Assembly: GCF_000695685.1 (NCBI RefSeq)
Contig: NZ_JFFR01000023.1
Coordinates: 230,212-294,211, forward strand
From: Vibrio fortis
Lineage (GTDB): Bacteria; Pseudomonadota; Gammaproteobacteria; Enterobacterales; Vibrionaceae
Direction: 5' to 3'
Length of the DNA stretch: 64,000 nucleotides
Shown piece by piece: positions 7,966 to 16,904 of the stretch. Made by a program: the position numbers and the translations under genes. Each line of letters begins with the position of its first letter. Within the stretch, counting starts at the first letter, position 1. The notes below the pieces were generated by a model. It saw only the letters and a program-made list of their open reading frames with translations. It was not told where the DNA came from and did no database searches.

Positions 7966-8844
7966 TTAAGCGTTCTTCATGATACGAGGAATAGTATCAT
8001 CGCTACGTAGCGTTAGAACTTCACAGCCAGTGTCTGTCACAACAAGCGTGTGCTCCCACTGTGCAGAGTTCTTGCTATCTGCGGTGTACACTGTCCAGCT
8101 GTCTTCGTCATCAAGGCGGCAGCCAAATTTACCTGCGTTGATCATTGGCTCGATAGTGAAACACATACCCGCTTTCAGTACTGTGCGGTCATTGTTTTTG
8201 TAGTGTACGACTTGTGGGTCTTCGTGGAATTCAGAACCGATGCCGTGACCACAGTAATCTTTCACGATAGAGAACTTAGAACGAGGGTTGTTCTTATTGT
8301 TGGTCTTGATGTACTTCTCAATCGCAGTACCGATTTGACCCAGTTGAACACCTGGCTTCACTTGGCGCATACCTTCGTATAGAGCTTCTTGTGCAACCAT
8401 ACATAGACGCTTGTTTGCTGGCGATACGTCACCAACTAGGAACATTTTAGAAGTGTCACCGTGGTAACCTTGAGGACGTACGCTTAAGTCTGCGTCTTTG
8501 TCATCAGGGATGATAACCGTGATGTCTACGTTTAGGATGTCACCATCTTTAAGTACAGCTGGCTTGTGCTGACCAGTGCTGCCCACTTCGTCTTGCTCTG
8601 CTGGGATACCGTGACAAACGATGTGGTTGATAGAAGTACAAATCGACTTAGGGAAACCATGGTAATCAAGGGGAGCTGAATATGCGCCTTTCTCTAGAGC
8701 GTACTCGTGGCAAAGCTTGTTCAGCTCTTCCGTTGTCGTACCCACTTGAATGTGAGGTTCGATCATCTCTAGGATTTCTGCAGCCAGTTTACCGGCGACG
8801 CGCATTTTTTCGATTTCTTCAGCAGTTTTAATTTTTACAGCCAT
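7966..8844 (-). CDS. map: Type I methionine aminopeptidase
   Basis: A 292-residue dinuclear metalloenzyme that removes the initiator methionine from new proteins. The metal ligands are visible in order: D in NVDITV, D in HGDTSK, H in GHGIGSEFHE, E in TIEPM and E in WEHTLVV. It is about 28 residues longer than the 264-residue E. coli enzyme. The extra length comes mainly from two insertions, one near QDEVGSTGQHKPAVL and one at IPDDKDADLSVRPQ, between the first two metal ligands. The gene diverges from rpsB, the usual gammaproteobacterial arrangement. Confidence 0.97.
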   Translation of the reverse strand: MAVKIKTAEEIEKMRVAGKLAAEILEMIEPHIQVGTTTEELNKLCHEYALEKGAYSAPLDYHGFPKSICTSINHIVCHGIPAEQDEVGSTGQHKPAVLKDGDILNVDITVIIPDDKDADLSVRPQGYHGDTSKMFLVGDVSPANKRLCMVAQEALYEGMRQVKPGVQLGQIGTAIEKYIKTNNKNNPRSKFSIVKDYCGHGIGSEFHEDPQVVHYKNNDRTVLKAGMCFTIEPMINAGKFGCRLDDEDSWTVYTADSKNSAQWEHTLVVTDTGCEVLTLRSDDTIPRIMKNA

Positions 8845-9278
8845 TGCATATCTCTTAATTAGGTCGCACCTAAGTGTGCGTATGGGGCTATTCTAGCAGT
8901 GCAGCAGTTTAGCGCAACACTGCCATATCCATACTAAAGGGGTGGTTACTCTTAGTGCTGGTGGAAAGACGACAAATGATTCCATCACAGCGACGTAAAA
9001 ATGCACTTTATCAGTAGCTGTTGTTGAGCCCTAAAACAGAATTTTTTCTAGCCAAAGATAGACAAAATATGGTATAAAGCGCGCCGGACATCAGGACTGT
9101 TTTCTCCCTCTTGGCGAAACAGCCTTTGTGTTCACTTACTATATCTTTAAATCACACACATTCCGACACATGTTCCGGGGTGCTTCAACAACATAAATAA
9201 CCGCTGCTTTAAGCCGTTAGTTGTTAGGGGTCGGATTCATGGGGGATGTGGAGGCCTAACCCCATAGAGGATTTTAAA
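8845..9278 (+). promoter_or_regulatory. map/rpsB divergent control region with rpsB promoter and leader
   Basis: This 434-base gene-free stretch holds the rpsB promoter. An extended -10, TGGTATAAA (9070-9078), is followed by the GC-rich discriminator GCGCGCC, essentially as in E. coli rpsB and typical of stringently controlled promoters; the -35 is weak. Transcription near 9085 would give a leader of about 190 bases. TTAGG near 9224 can pair with CCTAA at 9255-9259 close to the start codon. In E. coli such a leader is the target of repression by free ribosomal protein S2. The map promoter must lie at the left edge, but I could not place it. Confidence 0.7.
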
Positions 9279-10010
9279 ATGGCAACTGTATCAATGCGCG
9301 ATATGCTAAAAGCTGGTGTTCACTTCGGTCACCAAACTCGTTACTGGAACCCAAAAATGAAGCCATTCATCTTTGGTGCTCGTAACAAGGTTCATATCAT
9401 CAACCTAGAAAAAACTGTACCAATGTTCAACGACGCTCTAGCTGAACTAGCTAAAGTTGGCGAGAAGAAAGGTAAAGTTCTTTTTGTTGGTACTAAGCGC
9501 GCTGCATCTGAAGCTGTTAAAGAAGCTGCTGTAAACAGCAACCAGTTCTACGTTAACAACCGCTGGTTAGGCGGTATGCTAACGAACTACAAAACTGTTC
9601 GTCAGTCTATCAAGCGTCTAAAAGACCTAGAAGCTCAAGCTCAAGACGGTACTTTCGACAAGCTAACTAAGAAAGAAGCTCTAATGCGCACTCGTGAAAT
9701 GGAGAAGCTAGAGAAGTCTCTTGGTGGTATCAAGAACATGGGCGGCCTACCAGACGCTCTATTCGTAATCGATGCTGATCACGAACACATCGCAGTTAAA
9801 GAAGCAAACAACCTAGGTATCCCAGTTTACGCTGTAGTTGATACTAACTCTAACCCAGACGGCGTTGACTTCGTTATCCCAGGTAACGACGATGCAATCC
9901 GTGCAGTACAGCTTTACCTAAACGCTGCTGCAGACGCGGTTAAAGAAGGTCGTAACAAAGACGTTGCTGCTGTAGCTGCTGAAAAAGATGGTTTTGTAGA
10001 AGCTGAATAA
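9279..10010 (+). CDS. rpsB: 30S ribosomal protein S2
   Basis: A 243-residue small-subunit ribosomal protein, slightly longer than the 241 residues in E. coli. It begins [27 protein letters not shown], broken here as the S2 signature region, and contains [14 protein letters not shown] and the C-terminal [14 protein letters not shown] segment. ATG 9279 is chosen because it matches the family start and is preceded by AGAGG; a frame extension to 9246 has no support. Codon use is strongly biased, as expected for high expression. It forms an operon with tsf behind an attenuating hairpin. Confidence 0.98.
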   Translation: MATVSMRDMLKAGVHFGHQTRYWNPKMKPFIFGARNKVHIINLEKTVPMFNDALAELAKVGEKKGKVLFVGTKRAASEAVKEAAVNSNQFYVNNRWLGGMLTNYKTVRQSIKRLKDLEAQAQDGTFDKLTKKEALMRTREMEKLEKSLGGIKNMGGLPDALFVIDADHEHIAVKEANNLGIPVYAVVDTNSNPDGVDFVIPGNDDAIRAVQLYLNAAADAVKEGRNKDVAAVAAEKDGFVEAE

Positions 10011-10090
10011 TAGCGGCTCTGAATCACGCTTGGCTTACTAATCTAGATTTTGAAATCTTTATTAAATGTAAGCTAAGTTATAGTTAGATC

Positions 10091-10118
10091 GGGGGCCTCA
10101 TTTTGGCCCCTGATTTTT
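10091..10118 (+). terminator. Attenuating terminator between rpsB and tsf
   Basis: GGGGCC (10092-10097) pairs with GGCCCC (10105-10110), followed by TGATTTTTA. Its position inside a known two-gene operon suggests partial termination that adjusts the S2 to EF-Ts ratio. Confidence 0.8.
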
Positions 10119-10150
10119 ACCTTATTTTCGAATCAACCGAGGAATAGAGA

Positions 10151-10996
10151 ATGGCAACTGTAACTGCTGCTCTAGTTAAAGAACTTCGCGAGCGCACTGG
10201 CGCTGGCATGATGGAATGTAAGAAAGCGCTTGTAGAAGCAAACGCTGACATCGAACTAGCAATTGAAAACATGCGTAAATCTGGCGCAGCGAAAGCAGCT
10301 AAGAAAGCTGGTAACGTTGCTGCTGAAGGCGCAATCATCATCAAAGAAGAGAACGGCGTAGCTGCTCTTCTTGAAGTTAACTGTCAAACTGACTTCGTAG
10401 CAAAAGATGCTAGCTTCACTGCATTCGCAGAAGAAGTAGCAGCTGACGCAGTAGCTACTCAAGCTTCTGTAGAAGAGCTACAAGCTAAGTTCGAAGAAAC
10501 TCGCGTTGCTCTAGTTGCAAAAATCGGCGAAAACATCAACATCCGTCGCGTAGCATACGTACAAGGTGCTGCACTAGCTTCTTACCGTCACGGTGAGAAA
10601 ATCGGTGTTGTTGTAGCTGGTGAAGGCGAAGCTGAAACTCTTAAGCACGTTGCAATGCACGTTGCTGCATCTCGTCCTGAGTTCGTTAACCCAGAAGACG
10701 TACCTGCAGACGTAGTAGCTAAAGAGAAAGCTGTTCAAGTTGAAATCGCTATGAACGAAGGCAAGCCTCAAGAGATCGCTGAGAAAATGGTTATCGGCCG
10801 TATGAAGAAATTCACGGGCGAAATCTCTCTAACAGGTCAAGCTTTCATCATGGAACCTAAGAAAACTGTTGGCGAAATCCTTAAAGAGAAAGGCGCTGCA
10901 GTATCTAACTTCGTACGTCTAGAAGTTGGTGAAGGTATCGAGAAAGCTGCTGAAATGAGCTTCGCTGACGAAGTTGCAGCGGTACAAAAAGGTTAA
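10151..10996 (+). CDS. tsf: Translation elongation factor Ts
   Basis: A 281-residue guanine nucleotide exchange factor for EF-Tu. The N-terminal UBA-like domain reads [20 protein letters not shown], the TS signature. The exchange motif TDFVAKD follows at about residue 80. A second conserved element, LRVAMHVAA-like (here [13 protein letters not shown]), lies near residue 175. Length is near the E. coli 283. The start is ATG with GAGGAATAGAGA upstream. It lies 140 bases after rpsB and is followed by a strong terminator. Confidence 0.98.
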   Translation: MATVTAALVKELRERTGAGMMECKKALVEANADIELAIENMRKSGAAKAAKKAGNVAAEGAIIIKEENGVAALLEVNCQTDFVAKDASFTAFAEEVAADAVATQASVEELQAKFEETRVALVAKIGENINIRRVAYVQGAALASYRHGEKIGVVVAGEGEAETLKHVAMHVAASRPEFVNPEDVPADVVAKEKAVQVEIAMNEGKPQEIAEKMVIGRMKKFTGEISLTGQAFIMEPKKTVGEILKEKGAAVSNFVRLEVGEGIEKAAEMSFADEVAAVQKG

Positions 10997-11017
10997 TCCT
11001 TAGCGTATTGTTCGAAA

Positions 11018-11048
11018 AAAGACCGTGGCCCATGCTACGGTCTTTTTA
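11018..11048 (+). terminator. Terminator downstream of tsf
   Basis: AAAGACCGT (11018-11026) pairs with ACGGTCTTT (11036-11044) around a short loop, followed by T residues. It closes the rpsB-tsf operon. Confidence 0.9.
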
Positions 11049-11151
11049 TGAATAGCGCATGGAAAATTAGCCGTGATGAATGGATAAGAATCTCGACGCA
11101 TTTTTGTCTATTCATGACTGTTAATCATCAACTCTTTGGAAGGTAAACTCC

Positions 11152-11883
11152 ATGACTACGAACCCTAAACCAGCGTATCAACGTATTCTGTTAAAACTTA
11201 GCGGTGAAGCGCTACAAGGCGAAGAAGGTTTTGGTATTGACCCAACGATCCTTGATCGTATGGCTCAAGAAGTAAAAGAATTGGTTGAACTAGGTGTTCA
11301 AGTAGGTGTTGTAATTGGTGGCGGTAACCTTTTCCGTGGCGCAGGTCTTGCTGAAGCAGGTATGAACCGCGTTGTGGGTGACCACATGGGTATGCTAGCA
11401 ACAGTAATGAACGGCCTTGCTATGCGTGACGCTCTACACCGTGCTTACGTAAACGCACGTGTAATGTCTGCAATTCCTCTTAAAGGTGTGTGTGACGACT
11501 ACAACTGGGCTGATGCGATTTCTCAACTTCGTCAGGGTCGTGTTGTGATCTTCTCTGCGGGTACAGGTAACCCATTCTTCACTACAGATTCTGCTGCATG
11601 TCTACGTGGTATCGAGATTGAAGCGGATGTTGTGCTAAAAGCAACTAAAGTAGATGGTGTATTTACGGCTGACCCAGTAGCAAACCCAGACGCAGAGCTG
11701 TATGATACTTTGTCTTACAACACAGTTCTTGAGAAAGAACTAAAAGTAATGGACTTGGCTGCATTTACGCTAGCACGTGATCACAAGATGCCAATCCGCG
11801 TATTTAACATGAACAAGCCAGGCGCACTACGTCGCGTGGTTATGGGTGAGACTGAAGGTACATTAATCAGCGAAACTGAATAA
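11152..11883 (+). CDS. pyrH: UMP kinase
   Basis: A 243-residue amino acid kinase-fold enzyme that phosphorylates UMP to UDP for pyrimidine synthesis. The N-terminal [12 protein letters not shown] is the ATP/UMP-binding start. GGGNLFRG near residue 60, the segment [16 protein letters not shown] near 140 and [14 protein letters not shown] near 165 are the classic family motifs. E. coli PyrH is 241 residues. It sits directly upstream of frr, with 90 bases between them, and likely shares its transcript. Confidence 0.98.
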   Translation: MTTNPKPAYQRILLKLSGEALQGEEGFGIDPTILDRMAQEVKELVELGVQVGVVIGGGNLFRGAGLAEAGMNRVVGDHMGMLATVMNGLAMRDALHRAYVNARVMSAIPLKGVCDDYNWADAISQLRQGRVVIFSAGTGNPFFTTDSAACLRGIEIEADVVLKATKVDGVFTADPVANPDAELYDTLSYNTVLEKELKVMDLAAFTLARDHKMPIRVFNMNKPGALRRVVMGETEGTLISETE

Positions 11884-11973
11884 TGACCCTCTCGCCAAGG
11901 TATTGCCTTGGCGAGTTTATTTTCATCACTCCTAAAAGCTTTCTTGAAGAAAGAACATAATCAAGGTGAAATT

Positions 11974-12531
11974 GTGATTAACGAAATCAAAAAAGACGCT
12001 CAAGAGCGCATGGAAAAAAGTGTTGAAGCACTAAGAAATAGCCTTCAAAAAATCCGTACAGGTCGTGCGCACCCAAGCCTACTATCTGGTATTTCTGTAG
12101 AGTACTACGGTGCACCAACACCTCTGACTCAAGTTGCTAACGTTATCGCTGAAGATGCTCGTACTCTAGCAATCACAGTGTTTGATAAAACACTAACGCC
12201 GCTAGTTGAAAAAGCGATCATGACTTCTGACCTAGGTCTAAACCCTATGTCTGCGGGTACGGTTATCCGTGTTCCACTTCCACCGCTAACGGAAGAGCGT
12301 CGTAAAGACCTAGTTAAAATCGTTCGTGGCGAAGCTGAAGGTGGCCGTGTTGCTATCCGTAACATCCGTCGTGACGCAAACAGCGACCTAAAAGCACTTC
12401 TTAAAGATAAAGAAATCTCTGAAGACGAAGATCGCAAAGCACAAGACGAAATTCAAAAGCTAACTGACGCTGCGGTTAAGAACGTAGATGAAGTACTAGC
12501 AACTAAAGAAAAAGAGTTGATGGAAGTTTAA
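11974..12531 (+). CDS. frr: Ribosome recycling factor
   Basis: A 185-residue factor that, with EF-G, splits post-termination ribosomes. The length equals the E. coli protein when a GTG start at 11974 is used, preceded by AAGGTG at about 11963-11968. This gives a mature start of (V)[12 protein letters not shown], aligned with MISDIRKDAEVRM. An upstream ATG at 11908 would add 22 residues unlike the family. Motifs: [14 protein letters not shown] at about 30-43 and [17 protein letters not shown] near 110. It follows pyrH and precedes a strong terminator. Confidence 0.97.
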   Translation: MINEIKKDAQERMEKSVEALRNSLQKIRTGRAHPSLLSGISVEYYGAPTPLTQVANVIAEDARTLAITVFDKTLTPLVEKAIMTSDLGLNPMSAGTVIRVPLPPLTEERRKDLVKIVRGEAEGGRVAIRNIRRDANSDLKALLKDKEISEDEDRKAQDEIQKLTDAAVKNVDEVLATKEKELMEV

Positions 12532-12554
12532 TTTTCCACATTCTTCTCTGTTGG

Positions 12555-12587
12555 AAAAACGCTGTTCTCACCGTTCAGCGTTTTTTT
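12555..12587 (+). terminator. Terminator downstream of frr
   Basis: AAAACGCTG (12556-12564) pairs with CAGCGTTTT (12576-12584) and ends in a T-run. It separates pyrH-frr from the uppS cluster. Confidence 0.9.
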
Positions 12588-12628
12588 ATGCTACTCTGTC
12601 CGACTATTAGAATTTGATTCACTCTTTT

Positions 12629-13381
12629 ATGCATAATTCTCAAGCGTTCACAGACTCTCTCCCAAAGCACATTGCTATCATCATGGATGGTAATGGCCGC
12701 TGGGCTAAGGCTCAGGGTAAACCTCGCGTATTTGGCCATAAAAATGGCGTTCAAGCGGTTCGTAAAACCATCTCATCTTCTGCAAGACTCGGCATTAAAG
12801 CCGTAACCTTGTTTGCGTTCAGCAGTGAAAACTGGCGTCGTCCAGAGGAGGAAGTGGGTGTCCTTATGGAGCTTTTTATTACCGTTCTCGCTAGCGAGGT
12901 TAAAAAGCTGCATAAGAACAATCTACAGTTGCGTGTTATTGGTGACAAAAGTCGTTTCAATGAGCGACTACAAAAGAAAATCGAAGAAGCGGAAGCTTTA
13001 ACCAGTAATAACACAGGTATGGTTGTTAACATTGCTGCCAACTATGGCGGTAAATGGGATATTCAACAGGCAGTTAAGTCAATTGCAACTCAAGTGAAAG
13101 AGGGCGAACTCAACATTGATGAGATCGATGAGCCACTGATCACTTCGCACCTTACTATGTCTGATATCCCTGAAGTCGATCTGCTTATTCGCACTAGCGG
13201 TGAATGTCGAATCAGCAACTTCATGCTGTGGCAACTTGCTTATGCAGAAATGTATTTCACAGAACAGTACTGGCCTGACTTTAACGAAGATAGCTTGGTT
13301 GAAGCGGTAACATGGTTTGTAAATCGAGAGCGTCGATTTGGTTGTACTGGTGAGCAAATCAAAGCAATGATGGACAGCTAA
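12629..13381 (+). CDS. uppS: Undecaprenyl diphosphate synthase
   Basis: A 250-residue cis-prenyltransferase that makes the C55 carrier lipid for peptidoglycan and O-antigen. The motif [16 protein letters not shown] near residues 17-32 holds the catalytic aspartate. FGHKNGV follows, and [15 protein letters not shown] near residue 190 binds the pyrophosphates. The usual RTGGE reads RTSGE here. ATG 12629 is chosen; an in-frame TTG lies at 12614, and the Shine-Dalgarno is weak for both. It begins the uppS-cdsA-dxr-rseP-bamA-skp-lpxD series. Confidence 0.97.
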   Translation: MHNSQAFTDSLPKHIAIIMDGNGRWAKAQGKPRVFGHKNGVQAVRKTISSSARLGIKAVTLFAFSSENWRRPEEEVGVLMELFITVLASEVKKLHKNNLQLRVIGDKSRFNERLQKKIEEAEALTSNNTGMVVNIAANYGGKWDIQQAVKSIATQVKEGELNIDEIDEPLITSHLTMSDIPEVDLLIRTSGECRISNFMLWQLAYAEMYFTEQYWPDFNEDSLVEAVTWFVNRERRFGCTGEQIKAMMDS

Positions 13382-13396
13382 TAAGGATTTTTTAGT

Positions 13397-14239
13397 TTGA
13401 AACAACGAATTATAACTGCGCTGATTTTAGCTCCTCTGGTTATTCTTGGCATTTTCGAGTTATCACTGGCAACCTTCATTTTATCACTATTTGTGATTAC
13501 CCTTTTAGGTTACTGGGAATGGACTCAGTTCGTAGAGAGCAAGTCACGTTACTTGGCTCTTGTGCCAACGGTGGCGATCAGTGTTGCAAGCTTCGCATTA
13601 ATTCCATTTGATGCGTTTAGCTTAAACCACCTCTCAAGCGCGCACTTTGCGGTGTTAGCGATCGGTTCAGTATGGTGGGTTATCGCAAGTGGTTTGGCCG
13701 TTACCTATCCTAAGTCTACGTCAGCGTGGCAGGGTTCTAGTTTACTGAGACATTGTTTCGGTATTTTGACACTACTCCCGTTCTTTTGGAGCGTAGTGAT
13801 TCTAAGAGCAAATGGTATCGATCAAGATCCATACCATGGTGCTAAGCTGGTTATGTTTGTTTGCTTGCTTGTATGGGCAGCGGATAGCGGTGCTTACTTT
13901 GCTGGAAAGAGCTTTGGTAAACGAAAAATGGCGCCAGCAGTGAGTCCAAATAAAACCATTGAAGGTTTGATTGGCGGTATCATTACTGCGTTGATTGTTG
14001 CATGGATTTTCGCGGGTCTATTTGATATTCAATTTACTAGCCCGATCCAAATGATTGCGATCACTTTAATTACCGTAGTGATCTCTGTATTGGGTGACCT
14101 CGTTGAAAGTATGTTCAAGCGAGTTTCTGGTATTAAAGACAGCAGCAATTTAATTCCTGGTCACGGTGGAATACTGGACCGAATTGACAGCTTAACCGCT
14201 GCCTTCCCAGTCTTTGCTCTGCTTTACTTAGCATTCTAA
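13397..14239 (+). CDS. cdsA: Phosphatidate cytidylyltransferase
   Basis: A 280-residue inner-membrane enzyme that makes CDP-diacylglycerol, the precursor of all phospholipids. It is strongly hydrophobic, with about eight membrane segments. The CDP-alcohol signature runs near residues 235-262, with [13 protein letters not shown] followed by [13 protein letters not shown]. The start appears to be TTG 13397, with AAGGA upstream at about 13384-13388, giving [13 protein letters not shown], which aligns with the family. It lies 15 bases after uppS. Confidence 0.97.
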   Translation: MKQRIITALILAPLVILGIFELSLATFILSLFVITLLGYWEWTQFVESKSRYLALVPTVAISVASFALIPFDAFSLNHLSSAHFAVLAIGSVWWVIASGLAVTYPKSTSAWQGSSLLRHCFGILTLLPFFWSVVILRANGIDQDPYHGAKLVMFVCLLVWAADSGAYFAGKSFGKRKMAPAVSPNKTIEGLIGGIITALIVAWIFAGLFDIQFTSPIQMIAITLITVVISVLGDLVESMFKRVSGIKDSSNLIPGHGGILDRIDSLTAAFPVFALLYLAF

Positions 14240-14292
14240 ATTTTAAGGGCAGAGCAATCTGCCCTTTGTTTTATTCCTACGGTCTTACTGAG

Positions 14293-15501
14293 ATGCGAAA
14301 TCTAACTATCCTTGGCGCAACAGGCTCAATTGGTGCGAGCACCCTAAGAGTCGTTGAACAGAATCCTACTCAATACAATATTGTGGCACTAGCTGCGGGT
14401 TCTAATGTAGAAAAAATGCGGGCGCTAGTGGCTAAGTGGCAGCCGGAATACGTTGCTATGGCGTGTCCTCAAGCGGCTGAAGAACTAGAGCGTCAACTGC
14501 AACAAGACGCTGTTTCAACAGTAGTGTTAAGTGGCAATGATGGCATGTGTCAGGTTGCGGCTTTAGAGCATGTCGATACAGTGATGGCAGCTATCGTTGG
14601 TGCCGCTGGCTTGTTGCCGACGATGTCTGCGGTAAAGGCTGGTAAGCGTATTTTGCTTGCAAACAAAGAAGCTTTGGTTATGTCGGGTCAGTTGTTTATC
14701 GATGCCGTTGAAAAGTACGGTGCTGAATTGCTCCCTGTCGACAGTGAACATAATGCGATTTTCCAATGCTTGCCTGAGCGAGTTCAAACGCAACTTGGGC
14801 GTTGCGACCTTGCCGAAAACGGCATCAACCATATCCTTTTAACGGGGTCTGGCGGTCCATTCCGCTACACAGAAGTATCTGAATTGGAGTCGGTGACTCC
14901 GCAAAAAGCGATAGCGCATCCTAACTGGTCTATGGGACCTAAGATCTCAGTTGATTCTGCGACTATGATGAATAAAGGCCTTGAGTACATTGAAGCGAAA
15001 TGGCTTTTTAATGCATCTAAAGAGCAGCTGAAAGTGATTATTCATCCGCAGTCAGTCATTCATTCTATGGTGCAATACAAAGATGGTTCCGTATTGGCAC
15101 AAATGGGTGAGCCTGACATGGCCACACCAATTGCACTGACGATGTCTTACCCAGAACGTATCGATGCTGGTGTAAAGCCTCTCGACTTTACCAAAGTGGG
15201 TGAGCTGACTTTCTTAGAACCAGATTTCGCACGCTACCCTTGTTTAAAACTGGCTATCGAAGCTTGTTACCTTGGACAACATGCTACAACGGCAGTTAAT
15301 GCTGCTAATGAAGTAGCGGTAGACGCATTCTTAAATGAAAAAGTGAAATTTACCGACATTGCTGTGATTAACGAATACGTTATGAGCAAAGTCTGTGAAC
15401 AACATACGTCTGAAAGTCTAGATAGCTTGGAAAGCTTGTTAGAGCTAGATACTATGTCACGAAACCTTGCCGTTCAGTTTATTGAAGAGCAGTTGTTATG
15501 A
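14293..15501 (+). CDS. dxr: 1-deoxy-D-xylulose 5-phosphate reductoisomerase
   Basis: A 402-residue NADPH enzyme that converts DXP to methylerythritol 4-phosphate, the first committed step of the non-mevalonate isoprenoid pathway. The NADPH-binding motif [14 protein letters not shown] sits at the N-terminus. [10 protein letters not shown] near residue 125, [11 protein letters not shown] near 150 and [14 protein letters not shown] near 225 are metal and substrate motifs. ATG 14293 aligns with the family; an upstream ATG at 14266 would add nine residues. The stop overlaps rseP as ATGA. Its product feeds UppS. Confidence 0.97.
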   Translation: MRNLTILGATGSIGASTLRVVEQNPTQYNIVALAAGSNVEKMRALVAKWQPEYVAMACPQAAEELERQLQQDAVSTVVLSGNDGMCQVAALEHVDTVMAAIVGAAGLLPTMSAVKAGKRILLANKEALVMSGQLFIDAVEKYGAELLPVDSEHNAIFQCLPERVQTQLGRCDLAENGINHILLTGSGGPFRYTEVSELESVTPQKAIAHPNWSMGPKISVDSATMMNKGLEYIEAKWLFNASKEQLKVIIHPQSVIHSMVQYKDGSVLAQMGEPDMATPIALTMSYPERIDAGVKPLDFTKVGELTFLEPDFARYPCLKLAIEACYLGQHATTAVNAANEVAVDAFLNEKVKFTDIAVINEYVMSKVCEQHTSESLDSLESLLELDTMSRNLAVQFIEEQLL

Positions 15502-16856
15502 GTGGAATTTTATGGAACTTCGTATCCTTCATCGTTGCGTTAGGGATACTGGTCGCAGTTCATGAGTTTGGCCACTTTTGGGTCGCTCGTCGTTGCGGCG
15601 TAAAAGTTGAAAAGTTTTCGATTGGTTTTGGTAAATCCATCTGGAGCAAAGTCGGCAAAGATGGTACCGAGTACAGCCTGTCGATTATTCCTCTTGGTGG
15701 CTACGTTAAAATGCTCGACGGTCGAGTCGATGACGTCACCGAAGAGCAGCAACAATATGCTTTTGACAAGAAACCTTTGTGGAAACGAACGGCGATTGTG
15801 GGTGCTGGCCCAGCATTTAACTTCTTGTTCGCTATCTTTGCGTATTGGTTAGTCTTTTTAATCGGTGTACCTGCAGTTAAGCCCGTAATTGGTGAGGTAG
15901 CTCCGCAATCTATCGCTGCTCAAGCAGGAATTGAATCTGGGATGGAACTTAAATCTATTTCAGGAATCAAAACCGCTGATTGGGAATCTGTGAACATTGG
16001 TCTGATCTCACATATTGGTGATGACAGCATGACGGTGACTGTAGCTTCTCAAGACAACATTGGTCTAGAGCAGAAGTTGACTCTCGATCTGACAGAGTGG
16101 TCTTTTGACCCTGAAACAGAATCGGCAATGTCTACCTTAGGCTTCAAGCCATTTTCTCCTGAAATCTCAACAACGCTTGCTCAGGTAATGGAAGATGGCG
16201 CGGCGTATGCAGCAGGCTTTGAAGTAGGTGACCAGATTGTCAGTATTGATGGCGTAGAGGTTAATGATTGGCCGATGGTGGTCGAAGCCATTCGCTCTAA
16301 CCCTGAACAAGCATTGAATTTCGCTGTCGACCGCAATGGCTATCAAACGGAGCTGACGTTAACACCGAAATCTCGTGAACTGTCTGATGGTAGTTCAATT
16401 GGTTATGCTGGTATTGCTCCAGAAGTCGCAGAATGGCCGGAAGACTATCGCTTTGAGCTGCAATTTGGTGTATTTGAAGCAGTAGGAAAGGCGATTGATA
16501 AAACGGGTCAAATCATTGACCTAACACTGACGATGCTTAAGAAGCTTATCGTGGGTGATGTAGGACTAAATAACCTAAGTGGGCCAATCTCGATTGCTAA
16601 AGGTGCGGGCACCACAGCAGATTATGGCTTGGTCTATTTCTTAGGTTTCTTAGCTCTGATTAGTGTGAACTTAGGCATTATTAATTTAGTACCGCTGCCT
16701 ATGTTAGATGGCGGTCATTTGCTCTTTTTCGCTATTGAGGCAATTACTCGTAAACCTGTACCAGAAAAGGTACAAGAGATGGGATACCGAGTGGGCAGTG
16801 CGATTATCTTCTCACTGATGGCTCTAGCAATATTTAACGACTTTACTCGTCTGTGA
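15498..16856 (+). CDS. rseP: Site-2 protease RseP
   Basis: A 452-residue intramembrane zinc protease that cuts RseA after DegS and so releases sigma-E during envelope stress. The HEFGH zinc motif lies at residues 22-26 in the first membrane segment. Two tandem periplasmic PDZ domains occupy about 115-310. The third ligand motif, [13 protein letters not shown], is near residue 395. Length matches E. coli (450). The start overlaps the dxr stop by four bases, indicating translational coupling. bamA follows 48 bases later. Confidence 0.98.
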   Translation: MSGILWNFVSFIVALGILVAVHEFGHFWVARRCGVKVEKFSIGFGKSIWSKVGKDGTEYSLSIIPLGGYVKMLDGRVDDVTEEQQQYAFDKKPLWKRTAIVGAGPAFNFLFAIFAYWLVFLIGVPAVKPVIGEVAPQSIAAQAGIESGMELKSISGIKTADWESVNIGLISHIGDDSMTVTVASQDNIGLEQKLTLDLTEWSFDPETESAMSTLGFKPFSPEISTTLAQVMEDGAAYAAGFEVGDQIVSIDGVEVNDWPMVVEAIRSNPEQALNFAVDRNGYQTELTLTPKSRELSDGSSIGYAGIAPEVAEWPEDYRFELQFGVFEAVGKAIDKTGQIIDLTLTMLKKLIVGDVGLNNLSGPISIAKGAGTTADYGLVYFLGFLALISVNLGIINLVPLPMLDGGHLLFFAIEAITRKPVPEKVQEMGYRVGSAIIFSLMALAIFNDFTRL

Positions 16857-16904
16857 ATGGTTCCTCACAGGCTTTGGTAGTAGCAAGGAATAATTAGAAT
16901 AAGT

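Noticed and set aside
9246..9278. Longer start for ribosomal protein S2
   Set aside because: The extra residues are not part of the family, and the region is the regulatory leader.
15498..15560. GGAACTT inside the rseP start as a sigma-E promoter
   Set aside because: No -10 partner at suitable spacing; most likely coding coincidence.
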